In this document: positions 11,134-21,942 of the stretch, in pieces
How the letters are laid out: each line of letters starts with the position of its first letter
Position numbering within the stretch: the first letter of the stretch is position 1
Assembly (NCBI GenBank): GCA_963682055.1
Contig: OY821745.1
Location: 27,649,342-27,713,341, forward strand
Reading direction: 5' to 3'
From: Primula veris
Taxonomy: Eukaryota > Streptophyta > Magnoliopsida > Ericales > Primulaceae
DNA length: 64,000 bases
The notes under the pieces: generated by a model
What the model was told of the DNA's origin: nothing
What the model saw: the letters and a program-made list of their open reading frames with translations, nothing else
Databases searched by the model: none
Position numbers and translations under genes: made by a program

Positions 11134-13214
11134 GAACTAGTTTCCATCTCCACCTCCGCAACACCCCCAAGAAGGTAGAGGTTATAAAATGGATCTACAA
11201 AAGTATATAAAATTATTTAAATTTCTGCACATTTAAGTAACTAAAAGACCGATATGCTTTGCATTAAACCTCCAGGGCATTGGTTGGGATTAATTAGTTT
11301 AAAATTTGCTTGTATGAGACGACCCCCTTTAGCTGTTTGAAAATTGCACTAAACCTTTGATTAATTTATGTTTTTCATTCTTAATCTTACACAAAAATCC
11401 ATTTATAACATTTTCAAACATTTATATGGAATTGCAATTTGCATGTCATTAAATATTAATATCTCTTATCTTTGATTTCTTAACGTGTCATTTATAACGA
11501 TTTCAAAAGTGTATTTGGAATTGCATGTCATTAAAAGTTAATATCTCTAATCTTTGACTTCTTGTCTTTAAATGCTAATATTTTTTACGGTTTGGCTAAT
11601 TACGCCATCGTTTAAGCATTAAATTAGTTTTCTAATTCGAGTTATATTTATTGCAAATATGTTACATTTATACCATAACATTATTGCATCTATACCATAA
11701 TATTATTGAATTAACAAATTAATGCATTTAATATACCCAAAGTTATGAAAATTTTATCAATGAATTATTATTTAAAACTAAGTGCAACAAATATCATAAA
11801 TGCTTAACTAATGCATAAAAAGCATGTTGGTGAGCTCTCCATATTTATTTTGTTATTACATTTTAGAAAAGTTATAATAATTTTATCAATATTATTTAGC
11901 ATTTGATATCCACACATACAACTTGTTAATGATGACAGCAAGAACATAAATAAATGATTTTGATTTGAATAATGATAGAATGAATAAATTTGTGCAAGGT
12001 TATAATTTGCCTTCTTTGATTTTGCTGTTATCTTCCTGAAATAATAGAATTGATTTGCAGGAGAATATTATTCAAAATCATTTCCTTATGTTCTTGCTGT
12101 CATCATTACCACAACTTAATTTTTCCCCTGAAACCCGATAGAGGACTGTAGCTAAAAAGCTCGGATATAATGTGCTCTTACATAATTTGTTTACTTACTA
12201 GATTGATAAAGATATCAACATGAATAAATATTTTTATGAAAGAGCCTTCAAATAACTGAGTGTTTATTAGCTTAATTAATTAATTGCAATGATGAAATAC
12301 ATCGTATGTGCAAGCGTGTATCATACCGGTCTCCCATGGCCGTTTGCCAGATACCCCTTCCCGTTTTTGTAACAATCGTAAAGTGCAAGAAAGACCAAAT
12401 GCGACAATTGTTAATGTAAATTAATCACCTTACCTTTGACTAGAAAAAAGTGAAAAGCAAATTAATTTACATTGTTTGGAGAAATATAAGAAAATCTGTC
12501 AAAATGGTGAATATTTAACTAGCAATTGGCAAAAGGTTCTCTTATTGATAATTTCCACAACATATTGCTTATGTTAATATGTCTTTATATTTATACACCT
12601 ATTTATTTATATAGTTGTCTTCATTATACAAAGTAAAAGTTATCGAAAAAGATAATAACTCACCCTCAAGGCGCGGACGTATGTAATTTATGTAGTTCAT
12701 ATAGCGATCTAGCTGCTCATTCATAGCAAACTCTTGCCTTGTTTGAGGATTTTCATAGAACTACAAAATAAACAGTAAGAAACTCAAATCAATCGATGTA
12801 TTTTAATACAAACTTTCATATATAGTTTTTTGTAAAGAGAGGTACAATTTATATGTGCGGAAGCAGCCAAACATGGGAGCGCAATTCTATTTATCATGAC
12901 AACATATATATACATCCCTCTATTAATTAAAAACCACAAGCTGGAATCTTTTTTTTTTATAAGCAAAGCTGGAATCTATATGTTGATTTTACTTACAATT
13001 TTGCTTTTAATTTTCCGATCAACCAATATATATGTTTCCACTGGTAATCCCTTTCTCTTTTCCTATCTGACACTTCTTGAAATAAAATAATCAAATGAGA
13101 AAAAAATTAATGTAGTAAAGTATATTTATTACGTCCGATTTTATAACCATTCCTGAGATGTTTGGTCTTGAAAATCCATCGAGCCGGAAGTTGTTCTGCG
13201 CTATTGGACTTCAT
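11134..13214 (-). pseudogene. MBD-like gene, copy 2, broken
   Basis: Exon 1 (about 13,136-13,214) reads MKSNSAEQLPARWIFKTKH from the ATG at 13,212-13,214. It keeps the Trp of LPxGW but has lost two bases near its end and its GT donor (GGTACG became GGACG). Exon 2 (12,664-12,760, 97 nt) reads FYENPQTRQEFAMNEQLD. The last exon is partial (11,134-11,224), with an extra T that shifts frame relative to copy 3, and is cut by the Copia relic. The region between exons matches copies 1 and 3. It is dead by frameshift, donor loss and 3' truncation. Family assignment as for copy 3. Confidence 0.65.
11925..12110. mobile_element. 186-bp MITE with 7-bp target duplication
   Basis: The ends are inverted repeats of about 36 bp (GTTAATGATGACAGCAAG left; GGTAATGATGACAGCAAG right, reversed). 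ACAACTT flanks both sides (11,918-11,924 and 12,111-12,117). The matching place in copy 3 (near 20,225-20,235) has no insert. A 7-8 bp duplication fits the hAT superfamily. There is no coding region. Confidence 0.8.
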
Positions 13215-13845
13215 GTCCTATATATGTATAAATATTTTGTTTTTAAATTTATTTATATAAAATAATTAAAAAGTGGGTGGTGACATTTATAGTGAGAGAC
13301 TAAGAAAATGATGACTTTCTGTTAAGTTTTTGTATTTTCTGTCTTTTTAATTGTCTTTCGTGATGGCTTTTGGTTCTTCTATCACTTGAAACATAAGGTT
13401 TTTTCGTATTTGTATCTAGCTATGTTGAGAAAATTCTACACGCATAAATCGTTGTTTGTGACGTCCTCATTTTTTTAATTTAATTTTTCCCCTTAAAACC
13501 AAAAATCATAGTTAATAATTTTTCTTTCTTTCTTTGTTCTTTGGTTTTTTTAGCAGTGAAACTAATATTTTTATCCTAAGAATTTACCTAGCTTGTACTA
13601 AGAACGATACATGCATGTAGCATTTGTTGGACTAGATACAAAGAATAACGACAATAAATTTAATTTAAGGATAGAAGAAGCCAAAAACCATCATGAAAGA
13701 CACTTCAAAAAGATAGAAAAGTCAAAAACTTAAATGAAAGTAGTCTTTTTTCTTAGTCACTCACTATAAATACCACCACATATTTTCTAGTCATCTAAAA
13801 ATAAATAAATTTACAAACAAAATATTTATACTTATATAGGAGATG
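13212..13845. repeat. Second palindromic head-to-head promoter region
   Basis: The ATG of copy 2 (minus, 13,212-13,214) and the ATG of copy 4 (plus, 13,843-13,845) are joined by two inverted promoter arms that match those at 5,755-6,867 but with a shorter centre. TCTTTCTTTCTTTG, the AGTCACTCACTATAAATACC segment and the TATATAGGAG leader recur. Confidence 0.8.
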
Positions 13846-14240
13846 GAGTCCAATAGCTAGGCAGAACAACTTTCGGCTCTATGGTTTTTCAAGATTAAAC
13901 ATCACACGAATTGTACTATAAAAACGGTACGTAATAAATATACTTTACTTATAATTTTTTTTTCATTTAAAATTTTTATTTAAGAAGTGTAGGATATGAA
14001 AATAGAAAAAATATTACCGGTGATCGGAAAATTAAAAGCTAAATTGTAAGTAAAATGAACATATAGATTCCACCTTTGTGGTTTCTGATTAATAGAGGAA
14101 TCGATATATATGTTGCCACAATCAATAGAATTGCGCTTCCACTTTCGGCTGTTTCCGCAAATATAAATTGTACCTCTTTACCAAAAACTATATGTGAAAG
14201 TTTATATTAAAATATATCGACTGATGTGTGTTTTTTACTT
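13843..14240 (+). pseudogene. MBD-like gene, copy 4 (plus strand), exon 1 only
   Basis: Exon 1 is 84 nt (13,843-13,926). It reads MESNS, TAG, then AEQLSALWFFKIKHHTN and ends before a GTACGT donor. It keeps the length of copy 3 and lacks the 2-bp deletion of copies 1 and 2. Intron 1 matches the inverted intron of copy 2 to about 14,235. There a repeat rich in CGGGTT motifs replaces exon 2. Stop codon 6 and loss of the rest make it non-functional. Confidence 0.65.
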
Positions 14241-14464
14241 TACCAAATAAATTGCGTGTTAATACGGGTTGGATTTGGGTTGATTTTTTAATTTTTATTT
14301 TAGACCTTAATTTTTCATAAATTGTTAAGCCTAGCTTATTGAATCTTTGAAAAAAAATATAAATTAAAACCAATCAAAATACGTTAAAAGCTTTATGAAC
14401 AAGTAATAATACTTCAACAAATAAGGGTACTAAGTGGATATCTTGAAAGACACATGTATATATA

Positions 14465-14664
14465 TAAATATGTATATAAATTACGGGTTGAAACGGTTTG
14501 CGGCGGGCTAATCCGCGGTTGGGAACCCCAACCGACCTAACCCAATCAGCAAACTACATTACGGGTTGGAGCGGGTTAGTTTGAAATTTTTTGAACACTC
14601 AACCTATCACAACACATACGGGTTGGGTTACGATTTGTGTTTGCGGAGTTTTTTCCCATCCCTA
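14465..14664 (-). mobile_element. hAT-like MITE fragment
   Basis: A GC-richer segment contains repeated CGGGTTG, AACCC and GCGGGCTAATCCGCGG stretches and ends in CCCATCCCTA. Read on the minus strand it opens TAGGGATGGGAAAAA, the usual start of many plant hAT-type MITEs. The other end is not found, so this looks truncated. Confidence 0.4.
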
Positions 14665-15490
14665 TCTTAGTGATAGAGATTGACTCAATTAGTCGTTTTT
14701 ATTATAACTTTGGACAATTCTTATTTCACCTTACTGTCTTACTACCGAATAATCAATATTTATTAGGACTCGGATCTTATTATTTACTACTTCGTATCTT
14801 ATAAATAGACCACATTGTGGAGTTGATATTTTGGTATTTTGTTATTTTGTTCATACCGTTACCGTACCACACATGTATGATATGTGTTTTGTTCATACCA
14901 TCATTATTGTACGACACTTCCGGTATGATTATGGGGAGTTTATTCTTAAATGAAGTTGACATCCTATGTTTGTCCTTTATATGCCGCTTAATTAATATGA
15001 AATTCAAGATGATTTGTTAAATAACAATTAGATCTATAGAATATTGGGGTAGTTTTAAATAGTATTCATCACAAATTGACTCTATAAAATATTGGAAAAA
15101 GATATATAAGAAAACCCTTATGTGGCTCATCATAAAATTAAAATAGAATATAGTAGAAATTACATTGGGAAAAGATATATAAGTAAATCCTTATGTGGAT
15201 TCCCTTGGTTCACGAAAAAACTTGGTACAGGAGAAATCCCTCCGGTCAAGGTACCATACTAAAAGTATGATTATGGTGAGTTTATTCTTAAATAGAGTTT
15301 TACATAGAAAATATCAAAAAACTTATATATGTACATAAAGAAGATACATGTATCTAGTTTAGAACAAATACATATATATTGGAGAACAAATACATGTATT
15401 TTGAAAGTTATAAAATCATCAAGTTTCTTGTATGTTTTCTTTATATGCATAAATACTAGATACTTTTTGTTATCTTCAAACAAGTCAATA
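14665..15490. other. Non-coding, with repeated pogo-like end motifs
   Basis: No gene is supported. TTATGGGGAGTTTATTCTTA-like sequence occurs near 14,930 and 15,270 and again near 15,845. This suggests several overlapping ends of one small DNA-transposon family. Confidence 0.4.
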
Positions 15491-15690
15491 ATGGCACCCA
15501 AAATTGATAAACGAACTCAAATCATTGAAAAAATACGTGTCGATTTGTGCAAGATGAAAGAATCAAATCCAAGTTGGACGCAAAAAAAAAACTAGGTAAG
15601 TGGTTAGAAGATACTCATGAGGTTACGTTATGACAATCAGCAATATCCAAGACCATCAAGCGAGCAATCGACCACAAGGAAGAAGTATGA
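15491..15690 (+). pseudogene. Pogo/CENP-B-like helix-turn-helix relic (transposase N-terminus)
   Basis: The frame opens MAPKIDKRTQIIEKIRV and runs to NPSWTQKK in a 10-A run. Past a frameshift there it continues KLGKWLEDTHEVTL, TGA, then QSAISKTIKRAIDHKEEV. The order (basic start, WTQKxLxxWL, QSxISKxI) is that of the N-terminal DNA-binding helix-turn-helix in pogo/CENP-B type transposases. About 180 bases downstream the sequence ends GTTTCTACTG-TA, like a pogo-family terminal repeat beside a TA target. No catalytic domain is present. Confidence 0.5.
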
Positions 15691-15873
15691 GTTATTACAA
15701 TGTAGAGTTTATTCCTATTTATAACTATATGGAGAAATTTTTATTAAGGAGGGACCCGAAAAAAGTATGACTTATTACAATGTCGAGTTTATTCCTATTT
15801 ATAATTGGTCCCAAATCGGGGCCATGAGTTTTTATTCTTATAAGGGGTTTATTCTTATAGGGAGTTTCTACTG
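15691..15873. mobile_element. Probable right end of the pogo-like relic
   Basis: A segment beginning AGTATGA and including TTATTCCTATTTATAA is duplicated (15,687-15,728 and 15,763-15,805). The stretch ends in GGGGTTTATTCTTATAG and GTTTCTACTG followed by TA. The matching left end is not clear. Confidence 0.4.
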
Positions 15874-16599
15874 TAACATATATGAATCTTTTTATTGTTA
15901 TTGTAAATTAAAAGAATGTTAGATTAGTGTTCCCTATGTATTTAGGACCTTTAGGTCTAGCTAGTTTCTTGTAGGTAACTTGTAAATGTAGAAATTCATG
16001 TTCCTATTTCCATATATATTATTGGGGTAATTTCCTATTCTCATAACAACTTATATTCCTCATATGTACCTCTGTAAGTTTACATTCTCTCTAGGTACTA
16101 CTTTTTAATTATTCACTTTAATTCCAAAACGACATTATCCAATACAAAACATAATATACATACTTTCTCTCTACAAAACCGAAAAAAACTAGTTTTGAAT
16201 TAGAATAAAATTCTACAAATCCGAAAAAATTACAAAAATTATAAAAATAATAAAAAATTAGAAAAAAAATGTATTTTTATATAAAAAAAAATGCACTTTT
16301 CTAAAAAAATTACAAACAAATGAAAAAAAAATGAAAAAAAATCACAATAAATGTATTTTTCTAAAAAATCACAAAAATTTATTAAAAAATCACAAAAATC
16401 ACAAAAATCACAAAAATCACAAATAACACAAAAAATTATAAAAAAATATATAATTTATAAAAATCAACTTTTTTGCCAATAGATGACTTTTTACACCGAA
16501 AAAGTTGTTTTTCATCAACAATTAGTTTTTTCATTTAAAAGTGGTCTTTTCACCAAAAAGTGATTTATTCATGAAAAAATAGCTTTTTTGTTAATCTAA
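15874..16599. other. Non-coding, A-rich low complexity
   Basis: From about 16,170 to 16,480 the plus strand is dominated by A-runs and repeated TCACAAAAA units. The ends show no gene. Confidence 0.6.
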
Positions 16600-17190
16600 A
16601 TGAGCTGAAAGTGCATCTAGTACAGTTGAAAATACATATAATTCAATCGAAAGTACATATAATTCAGAAAGTGCATATAGTTCAGTCAAAAGTGTATATA
16701 CTTCAATAAAAGTGCATATAGTACAGTCAAAAGTGCATTCATTTCATCTGAAAGTGCATCTAGTTCCTTCGAAAGTGCATACAATTCAGTCGAAAGTAAA
16801 TATAGTTCAATAAAAGTGCGTATGCATATAGTTCAGCTAAAAGTGCATCTGTTTCAGTTGAAAATATATCTAATTTAGTCAAAAGTACATATAGTTAAGT
16901 CAAAAGTGTATATAGTCCAGTCGAAAAGGAATATAGTCCAGTCGAAAGTGCATATTTTTCAGCCAAAAGTGCATATAGTTCAATAAAAGTGCATATAGTT
17001 CTGTCAAAAGTGTACCTGGTTCAACTGAAAATGTATCTGGTTCAGCCAAAAGTGCATATGGTTCAGCCAAAAGTGCATATGGTTCAGCCAAAAGTGCATA
17101 TAGTTCACATAAAAGTGCATGTTGTTCATCTTAAAATGAATCTAATTCAGACGAAAGTGCATATAGTCTAGTTGAAAGTGCATAATGTTC
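16600..17190 (+). repeat. Degenerate minisatellite, period about 20 bp
   Basis: About 29 imperfect units of the form AAAGTGCATATAGTTCAGTC lie head to tail, drifting between 17 and 24 bases. The units between about 17,040 and 17,100 are the most alike. Short open frames in either strand are by-products of the repeat. Confidence 0.85.
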
Positions 17191-17222
17191 AAGAGATTGG
17201 TGGTTCGAATCCATCCAAATTT
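17188..17222 (+). other. Partial tRNA-like sequence (T arm with B box)
   Basis: GGTTCGAATCC at 17,202-17,212 is a canonical pol III B box, preceded by TTCAAGAGATTGGT and followed by CATCC and a T-run. It matches the 3' half of the tRNA-like sequence at 17,484-17,565 in inverse orientation. The D arm is missing. Confidence 0.5.
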
Positions 17223-17282
17223 GCTTTTTTTAATTCAAAGTAAAGTATATGCACTTTATTTTATGAATTATATTGTGTTTAT

Positions 17283-17455
17283 ATTAAACATTATGCACTT
17301 TCGACTGAACTATATGCAATTTCAACTGGACTTTATACACTTTCGAGTGAACTAGATGCATTTTGAGATAAACTATATGCACTTTCAGCTGAACCAGATG
17401 CACTTTCAGCTAAAACAGATGCACTTTCAGCTGAACCCGATGCACTTTTGACAGA
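17283..17455 (-). repeat. Inverted array of the same minisatellite
   Basis: About eight units of GCACTTTCAGCTGAAC form occur here. This is the reverse complement of the unit in the 16,600-17,190 array, so the two arrays face each other across about 90 bases. Confidence 0.8.
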
Positions 17456-17483
17456 ATTATAATTTAATTCAAATTAAAAAAAA

Positions 17484-17565
17484 AAATCCGGATGGATTTG
17501 AACCACCAAACTCTTGAACCTCGGTGTTGCTACGAGCGCTCTTACCATTTTGAGCTTATAGATGT
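17484..17565 (-). other. tRNA-like sequence (tRNA-derived, probably non-functional)
   Basis: On the minus strand the sequence folds like a tRNA. It has a 4-bp D stem (GCTC/GAGC), an anticodon-like arm with CTCG/CGAG, and a T arm GGTGG-TTCAAAT-CCATC followed by a T-run. A-box and B-box motifs are recognisable. The acceptor stem pairs poorly and the anticodon loop is one or two bases too long, so I call it a tRNA-derived repeat and not a working tRNA. Confidence 0.5.
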
Positions 17566-18619
17566 ATATAGTCACTAAATAAAATCATACAAACATGTCC
17601 CGTCATTGCCTAAATATGAACGATACAAAACACTATAAAAATTCAAACACATGGCGTGCTACTTAAAATTTTTCTCAAGATATGGATATTTACACACACT
17701 AAAAACTCTACAAAATATCGCTACCAAAAAAACAGGCTTTGTTTTAGCCTCAAACGAGCTCCGATTCGGACTAAAATCTTATGAACTTTTGTATTGTACA
17801 TAATCTATACATAAACATGCCAAATTCAAACGAATTCAAAACTATAAAATCTATAGTACGAAACTCAGATATTTCATCGAACACTTTAAGGGTACGATTT
17901 GGGCAAACCCTTGAGCACTTGGAGTGCCCCAAACTGGACCCATCTCGGTCCCAAAACAAGCTACGTTTCATACCAAAACAAGCTCCATTTTTACCCAACT
18001 TTGACCTCGTCTCAGTCTCGGAACGAGCTCTGTTTCAGACCAAAACGAGCTATATATGTTTCAGCCCCGAAATGATTGTTCAAATAAACTGGAAACACCA
18101 AAACCACCCCAAAACCGATCCAAAAACCACTCCAAAAACATCCCAATAAAGTCGGAATTTTTTTTCATATTGCTAATTATTTGGATACGAGTATAAACCA
18201 GGAAAAACAAAAATGGATCCGTTTCAGGCACGGAATGGGTTCACTCTCAGTTTTTTATTTAATAGTTGATTTGACAAATTTTTACCAACTAGTATTTGGT
18301 TAGTAGTGGGAGTAACAAACATTTGTTATGACTTGAAGAAATATAAAATCAGTAAATTGCATATGGATATACAGAACAAAAACAAGCATACTCTATAAAA
18401 GCCCCAATTGGACTCAACTTTATTTGGCTTAAATCTATGAAATTGTAAAATCAATTTAAATGCAATATGTATGTAATATGGAGTTAATGTTGGTAACCTA
18501 TAACACATGTGACGACATCAGCTATGACCTCCATCGTCGGCCACGTCACCACTTCGTGTTCGCCGGATTCTTCCTTACATCACTCGTCGGAACCAGATAT
18601 GTGATGTATCTCTCTGGTG
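17566..18619. other. Non-coding
   Basis: No gene is supported. Overlapping open frames at 17,771-17,998 and 17,781-18,149 lie on opposite strands and show no family features. Repeated words such as AAACGAGCT and CTCGGTCC suggest an old repeat. Confidence 0.45.
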
Positions 18620-18751
18620 GATCTTCGCTGCGATCTCCGACTGATCTTCATTGCGATCTCCGACTGATCTTCACTGCGATCTCCGATAGATCTTCGTTGC
18701 AATCTCCGGCGGATCTTCGCTGCGATTTCCGACAGATCTTCGTTGCGATCT
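18620..18751. repeat. 23-bp tandem repeat, about 5.7 units
   Basis: Units follow GATCTTCGCTGCGATCTCCGA with single-base changes. A 23-base period breaks frame each unit, so it is not a peptide repeat. It is GC-richer than its surroundings and lies next to GAGAGA tracts (18,774-18,785 and 18,830-18,840). Confidence 0.85.
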
Positions 18752-19346
18752 AGGGTTTATGTGTTGGTGACGAAGAGAGAGAGAGATTGGAGAGGTGAAT
18801 CAGGTTTTGATGGTATTGGGAAAAGAGGCGAGAGAGAGAGCGTGAAAAATGAATCACTTTAAAAAAAATAGAAAATTAAGGGGTATTTATATTATATAAA
18901 AATGATAACTATGAGTAATGTGATATTATAAAGTTAACTTATGAGAATACAAGTTCAAAAGTGCTACTTATTAGGCATTAATTGTATATTATTTTCTTCA
19001 TTATTCTTTATATAGTATCTGTTTCCATTCGAATGTTTACTTGTATGAAAATTTGATATCAAAAGATATAAAATGACGGTTACCTATGAACTTTATTAAC
19101 CGATACAAACTTTTTTATATACTGTTTGTATGATTATATCTTCACTGGTAACTAAAACTTCATTAATTTAAGCCAATTACTAAGCAACTTCAACAAGTCT
19201 TAAATTACCAAATATTCCAGCAAATAAAGTAATTAATAAACAACAACTATAGCACAAATAAAAAACACAAAACCATAAAAGCATGTTAAGCTAGTAAAAA
19301 AAAATGCCCTAAACACAGTGATAATAAATTGTAGAAACAAATATTA
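18752..19346. other. Non-coding
   Basis: GA-rich tract, then AT-rich sequence. Nothing recognisable before the last exon of MBD-like copy 3. Confidence 0.5.
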
Positions 19347-21942
19347 TCACTGGTTCCTCTTTGCTTTCCCTTTTCCTTTTCCTTTAGCCTTCATCGGATT
19401 TCTTTGGCCATGTGAACAAGAGGTTTCTCCCATATCCGAATCTGTATCTTTAGTTGTGACAGAACTAGTTTCCATCTCCACCTCCGTAACACCACCAAGA
19501 AAGTAGAGGTTATAAAATGGATCTACAAAAGCATATAAATTATTGAAATTTCTGCACATTTAAGTAACTAAAAGACCGATATGCCTTGCATTAAAACCCC
19601 CAGGGCATTGGTTGGGATTAATTAGTTTGAAATTTGCTTGTATGAAACGGCCCCCTTTAGCTGTTTGAAAATTGCACTAAACCTTTGATTAATTTATTTT
19701 TTTCATTCTTAATCTTCCACAAAAATCCATTTATAACATTTTCAAACATTTATTTGGAATTGCAATTTGCATTTCATTAAATATTAATATCTCTAATCTT
19801 TGATTTCTTAACGTGTCATTTATAACAATTTCAAAAGTGTATTTGGAATTGCATGTCATTAAAAGTTAATATCTCTAATCTTTGATTTCTTGTCTTTAAA
19901 TGCTAATATTTTTTACGGTTTGGCTAATGACGCCATGTTTAAGCATTAAATTAGTTTACTAATTCGAGTTATATTTAATGCAAATATATTGCATCTATAC
20001 CATAACATTATTGCATCTATACCATATTGCATTAACAAATTAATAAATTTAATATACCCAAAGTTATGGAAATTTTATAAATGAATTACTATATAAAACT
20101 AAGTGCAACAAATACCATACATGCATAAAATACATATTGGTTAGCTTTCCATATTTTTTTTGTTATTACATTTTAGAAATGTTGTAATAATCTTATCAAT
20201 ATTATTTAGCATTTGATATCCACACATACAGCTTAAATTTTCCCCTGGAAACCCAATAGCGGACCGTAGCTAAAAAGCTCCGATATAATGTGTTTGCTTA
20301 CTAGATTGATAAAGATATCAAAATGAATAAATATTTTTATGAAAGAGCCTTCAAATAACTGAGTGTTTATTAGCTTAATTAATTAATTGCAATGATGAAA
20401 TACATCGTATGTGCATGCGTGTATCATACCGGTCTCCCATGATCGTTTGCCAGATACCCCTTCCCGTTTTTGTAACAATCGTAAAGTGCAAGAAAGATCA
20501 AATGCGACAATTGTTAATGTAAATTAATCACCGTACCTTTCACTAGAGAAAAGTGAAAAGCAAGATCTTGCTTGAACAAGTTCAAGCACGGAAAATAAAT
20601 TAAAATTGGGATTATTTCTATAATTAATTTACATTGTTTGGAGAAATATAAGAAAATCTGTCAAAATGGTGAATATTTAACTAGCAATTGGCAAAAGGTT
20701 CTCTTATTGATAATTTCCACAACATATTGCTTATGTTAATATGCCTTTATATTTATACACCTATTTATTTATATAGCTGCCTACATTATACAAAGTAAAA
20801 TCTAAAAAAAAAAAACTCACCTTCAAGGCGGGGGAGTATGTTATTTATGTAGTTCATATAGCGATCTAGCTGCTCCTTCGTAGCGAAAGTTTGCCCTGTT
20901 TGAGGATTTTCATAGAACTGCAGAATAAACAATAAAAAAACTGACATCAATCAATATATTTTAATACAAACTTTCACATGTTGGTAAAGAGATGTACAAT
21001 TTATATGTGCGGAGACAACCCAAACGTGGCAGCGCAATTCTATTTATCGTAGCAACATATATCGATTCCTCTATTAATTAAAAAACACAAGATGGAATCT
21101 TTTTTATTTTTTATAAGCAAAGCTGGAATCTATATGTTCATGATTTTACTTGCTTTTAATTTCCCCATCAACTAATATATATGTTTCCACTGGTAATCTC
21201 TTTCTCTTTTGCTATCCGACAATTCTTGAAATAAAATAGTTAAATGAGAAAAAAATGTACTAGCTAATTTAAGTATATTTATTGCGTACCGATTTTATAG
21301 TACCATTCCTATGATGTTTGGTCTTGAAAAACCATCCAGCCGGAAGTTGTTCTACGCTATTGGATGTTAGAAATTTAGGGTATGATAATCCTGGATAACT
21401 TCGAAGAATCGTGTTCGTACACTTTCCGAACAAAATATTTCGACCCTATTATTGCATGGGTTCACGAAATCTTTGTGGAGATAATTCTTGAAGAACAATC
21501 TGTTTCTGGCAAGGAGAATAGATTAGGAAATGTAGAGAGAATTTTCTTATATGTTTCTGTATCCAAAACCGATGCCAAATGACTTCTTATATAGGAGATC
21601 AATAACCGAAACTGAAAGCAAGCAACTGTTCGAAAAAACCGGTTATGTCGGTTGAGAAAGGGTCCAACTATTCAAAAATTTTCGGAAAGGAAGCAACTGT
21701 TGGGAAAGGGTCCAGCGGGACCCCAGCCAGGGGCTCTCGCCCCTTGGACCCCGCCAGGGGCTCTGCCCCTTGGAACCCCGTTTCAATTATTCATATTCAA
21801 TTATACGTTGGCTCGACGAGCGTGCACTCCGCACTTCCCTAACTCGTTTCCGAGTTTAACGCATTATTGCATCGGCCTATAATAAATCACATTACTACTA
21901 AAATACATTGATGATACTAAAATCACCAACATTGGACTCCAT
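19347..21942 (-). pseudogene. MBD-like gene, copy 3 (fullest copy), split by a solo LTR
   Basis: Exon 1 starts at the ATG at 21,940-21,942. It is cut after 11 bases by the LTR at 21,365-21,931 and resumes to 21,290, reading SVEQLPAGWFFKTKHHRN and ending TIKS before GTACGC. Exon 2 (20,821-20,917; CAG acceptor, GTGAG donor) reads FYENPQTGQTFATKEQLD then RYMNYINNILPRLE. A C-terminal exon (19,347-19,552) reads from NFNNLYAFVDPFYNLYF to a basic KAKGKGKGKAKRNQ tail, likely nuclear. LPAGW, a basic turn, FYENPQTGQTF and a following helix match the methyl-CpG-binding domain of plant MBD proteins. Exon 2 ends in phase 1 and the last exon expects phase 2, so a middle exon is unseen. Domain call by eye; the LTR makes this copy non-functional. 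Confidence 0.65.
21365..21931 (+). mobile_element. Solo LTR (567 bp) inside codon 4 of MBD-like copy 3
   Basis: It begins TGTTAGAAATTTAGG and ends ATCACCAACA, flanked by TTGGA on both sides (21,360-21,364 and 21,932-21,936). The other copies have one TTGGA at the same place. It holds a TATATA box near 21,585 and a two-unit GC-rich repeat of about 28 bp (21,721-21,776). No primer site, polypurine tract or coding region is present. Confidence 0.9.

Noticed and set aside
16900..17171. Repetitive open frames (AEPYALL and QPKVHMV repeats) on both strands
   Set aside because: They are translations of the 20-bp minisatellite; unit length drifts and the frames have no independent support.
17484..17565. 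Functional tRNA gene
   Set aside because: Poor acceptor pairing, an odd anticodon loop and association with a minisatellite point to a tRNA-derived repeat.
18460..18753. 97-codon open frame over the 23-bp repeat
   Set aside because: A 23-base period shifts frame each unit, so the apparent protein is an accident of a GC-rich repeat.
21645..21882. Two overlapping plus-strand open frames rich in Gly and Pro
   Set aside because: They lie inside the solo LTR and come from its GC-rich duplicated segment.
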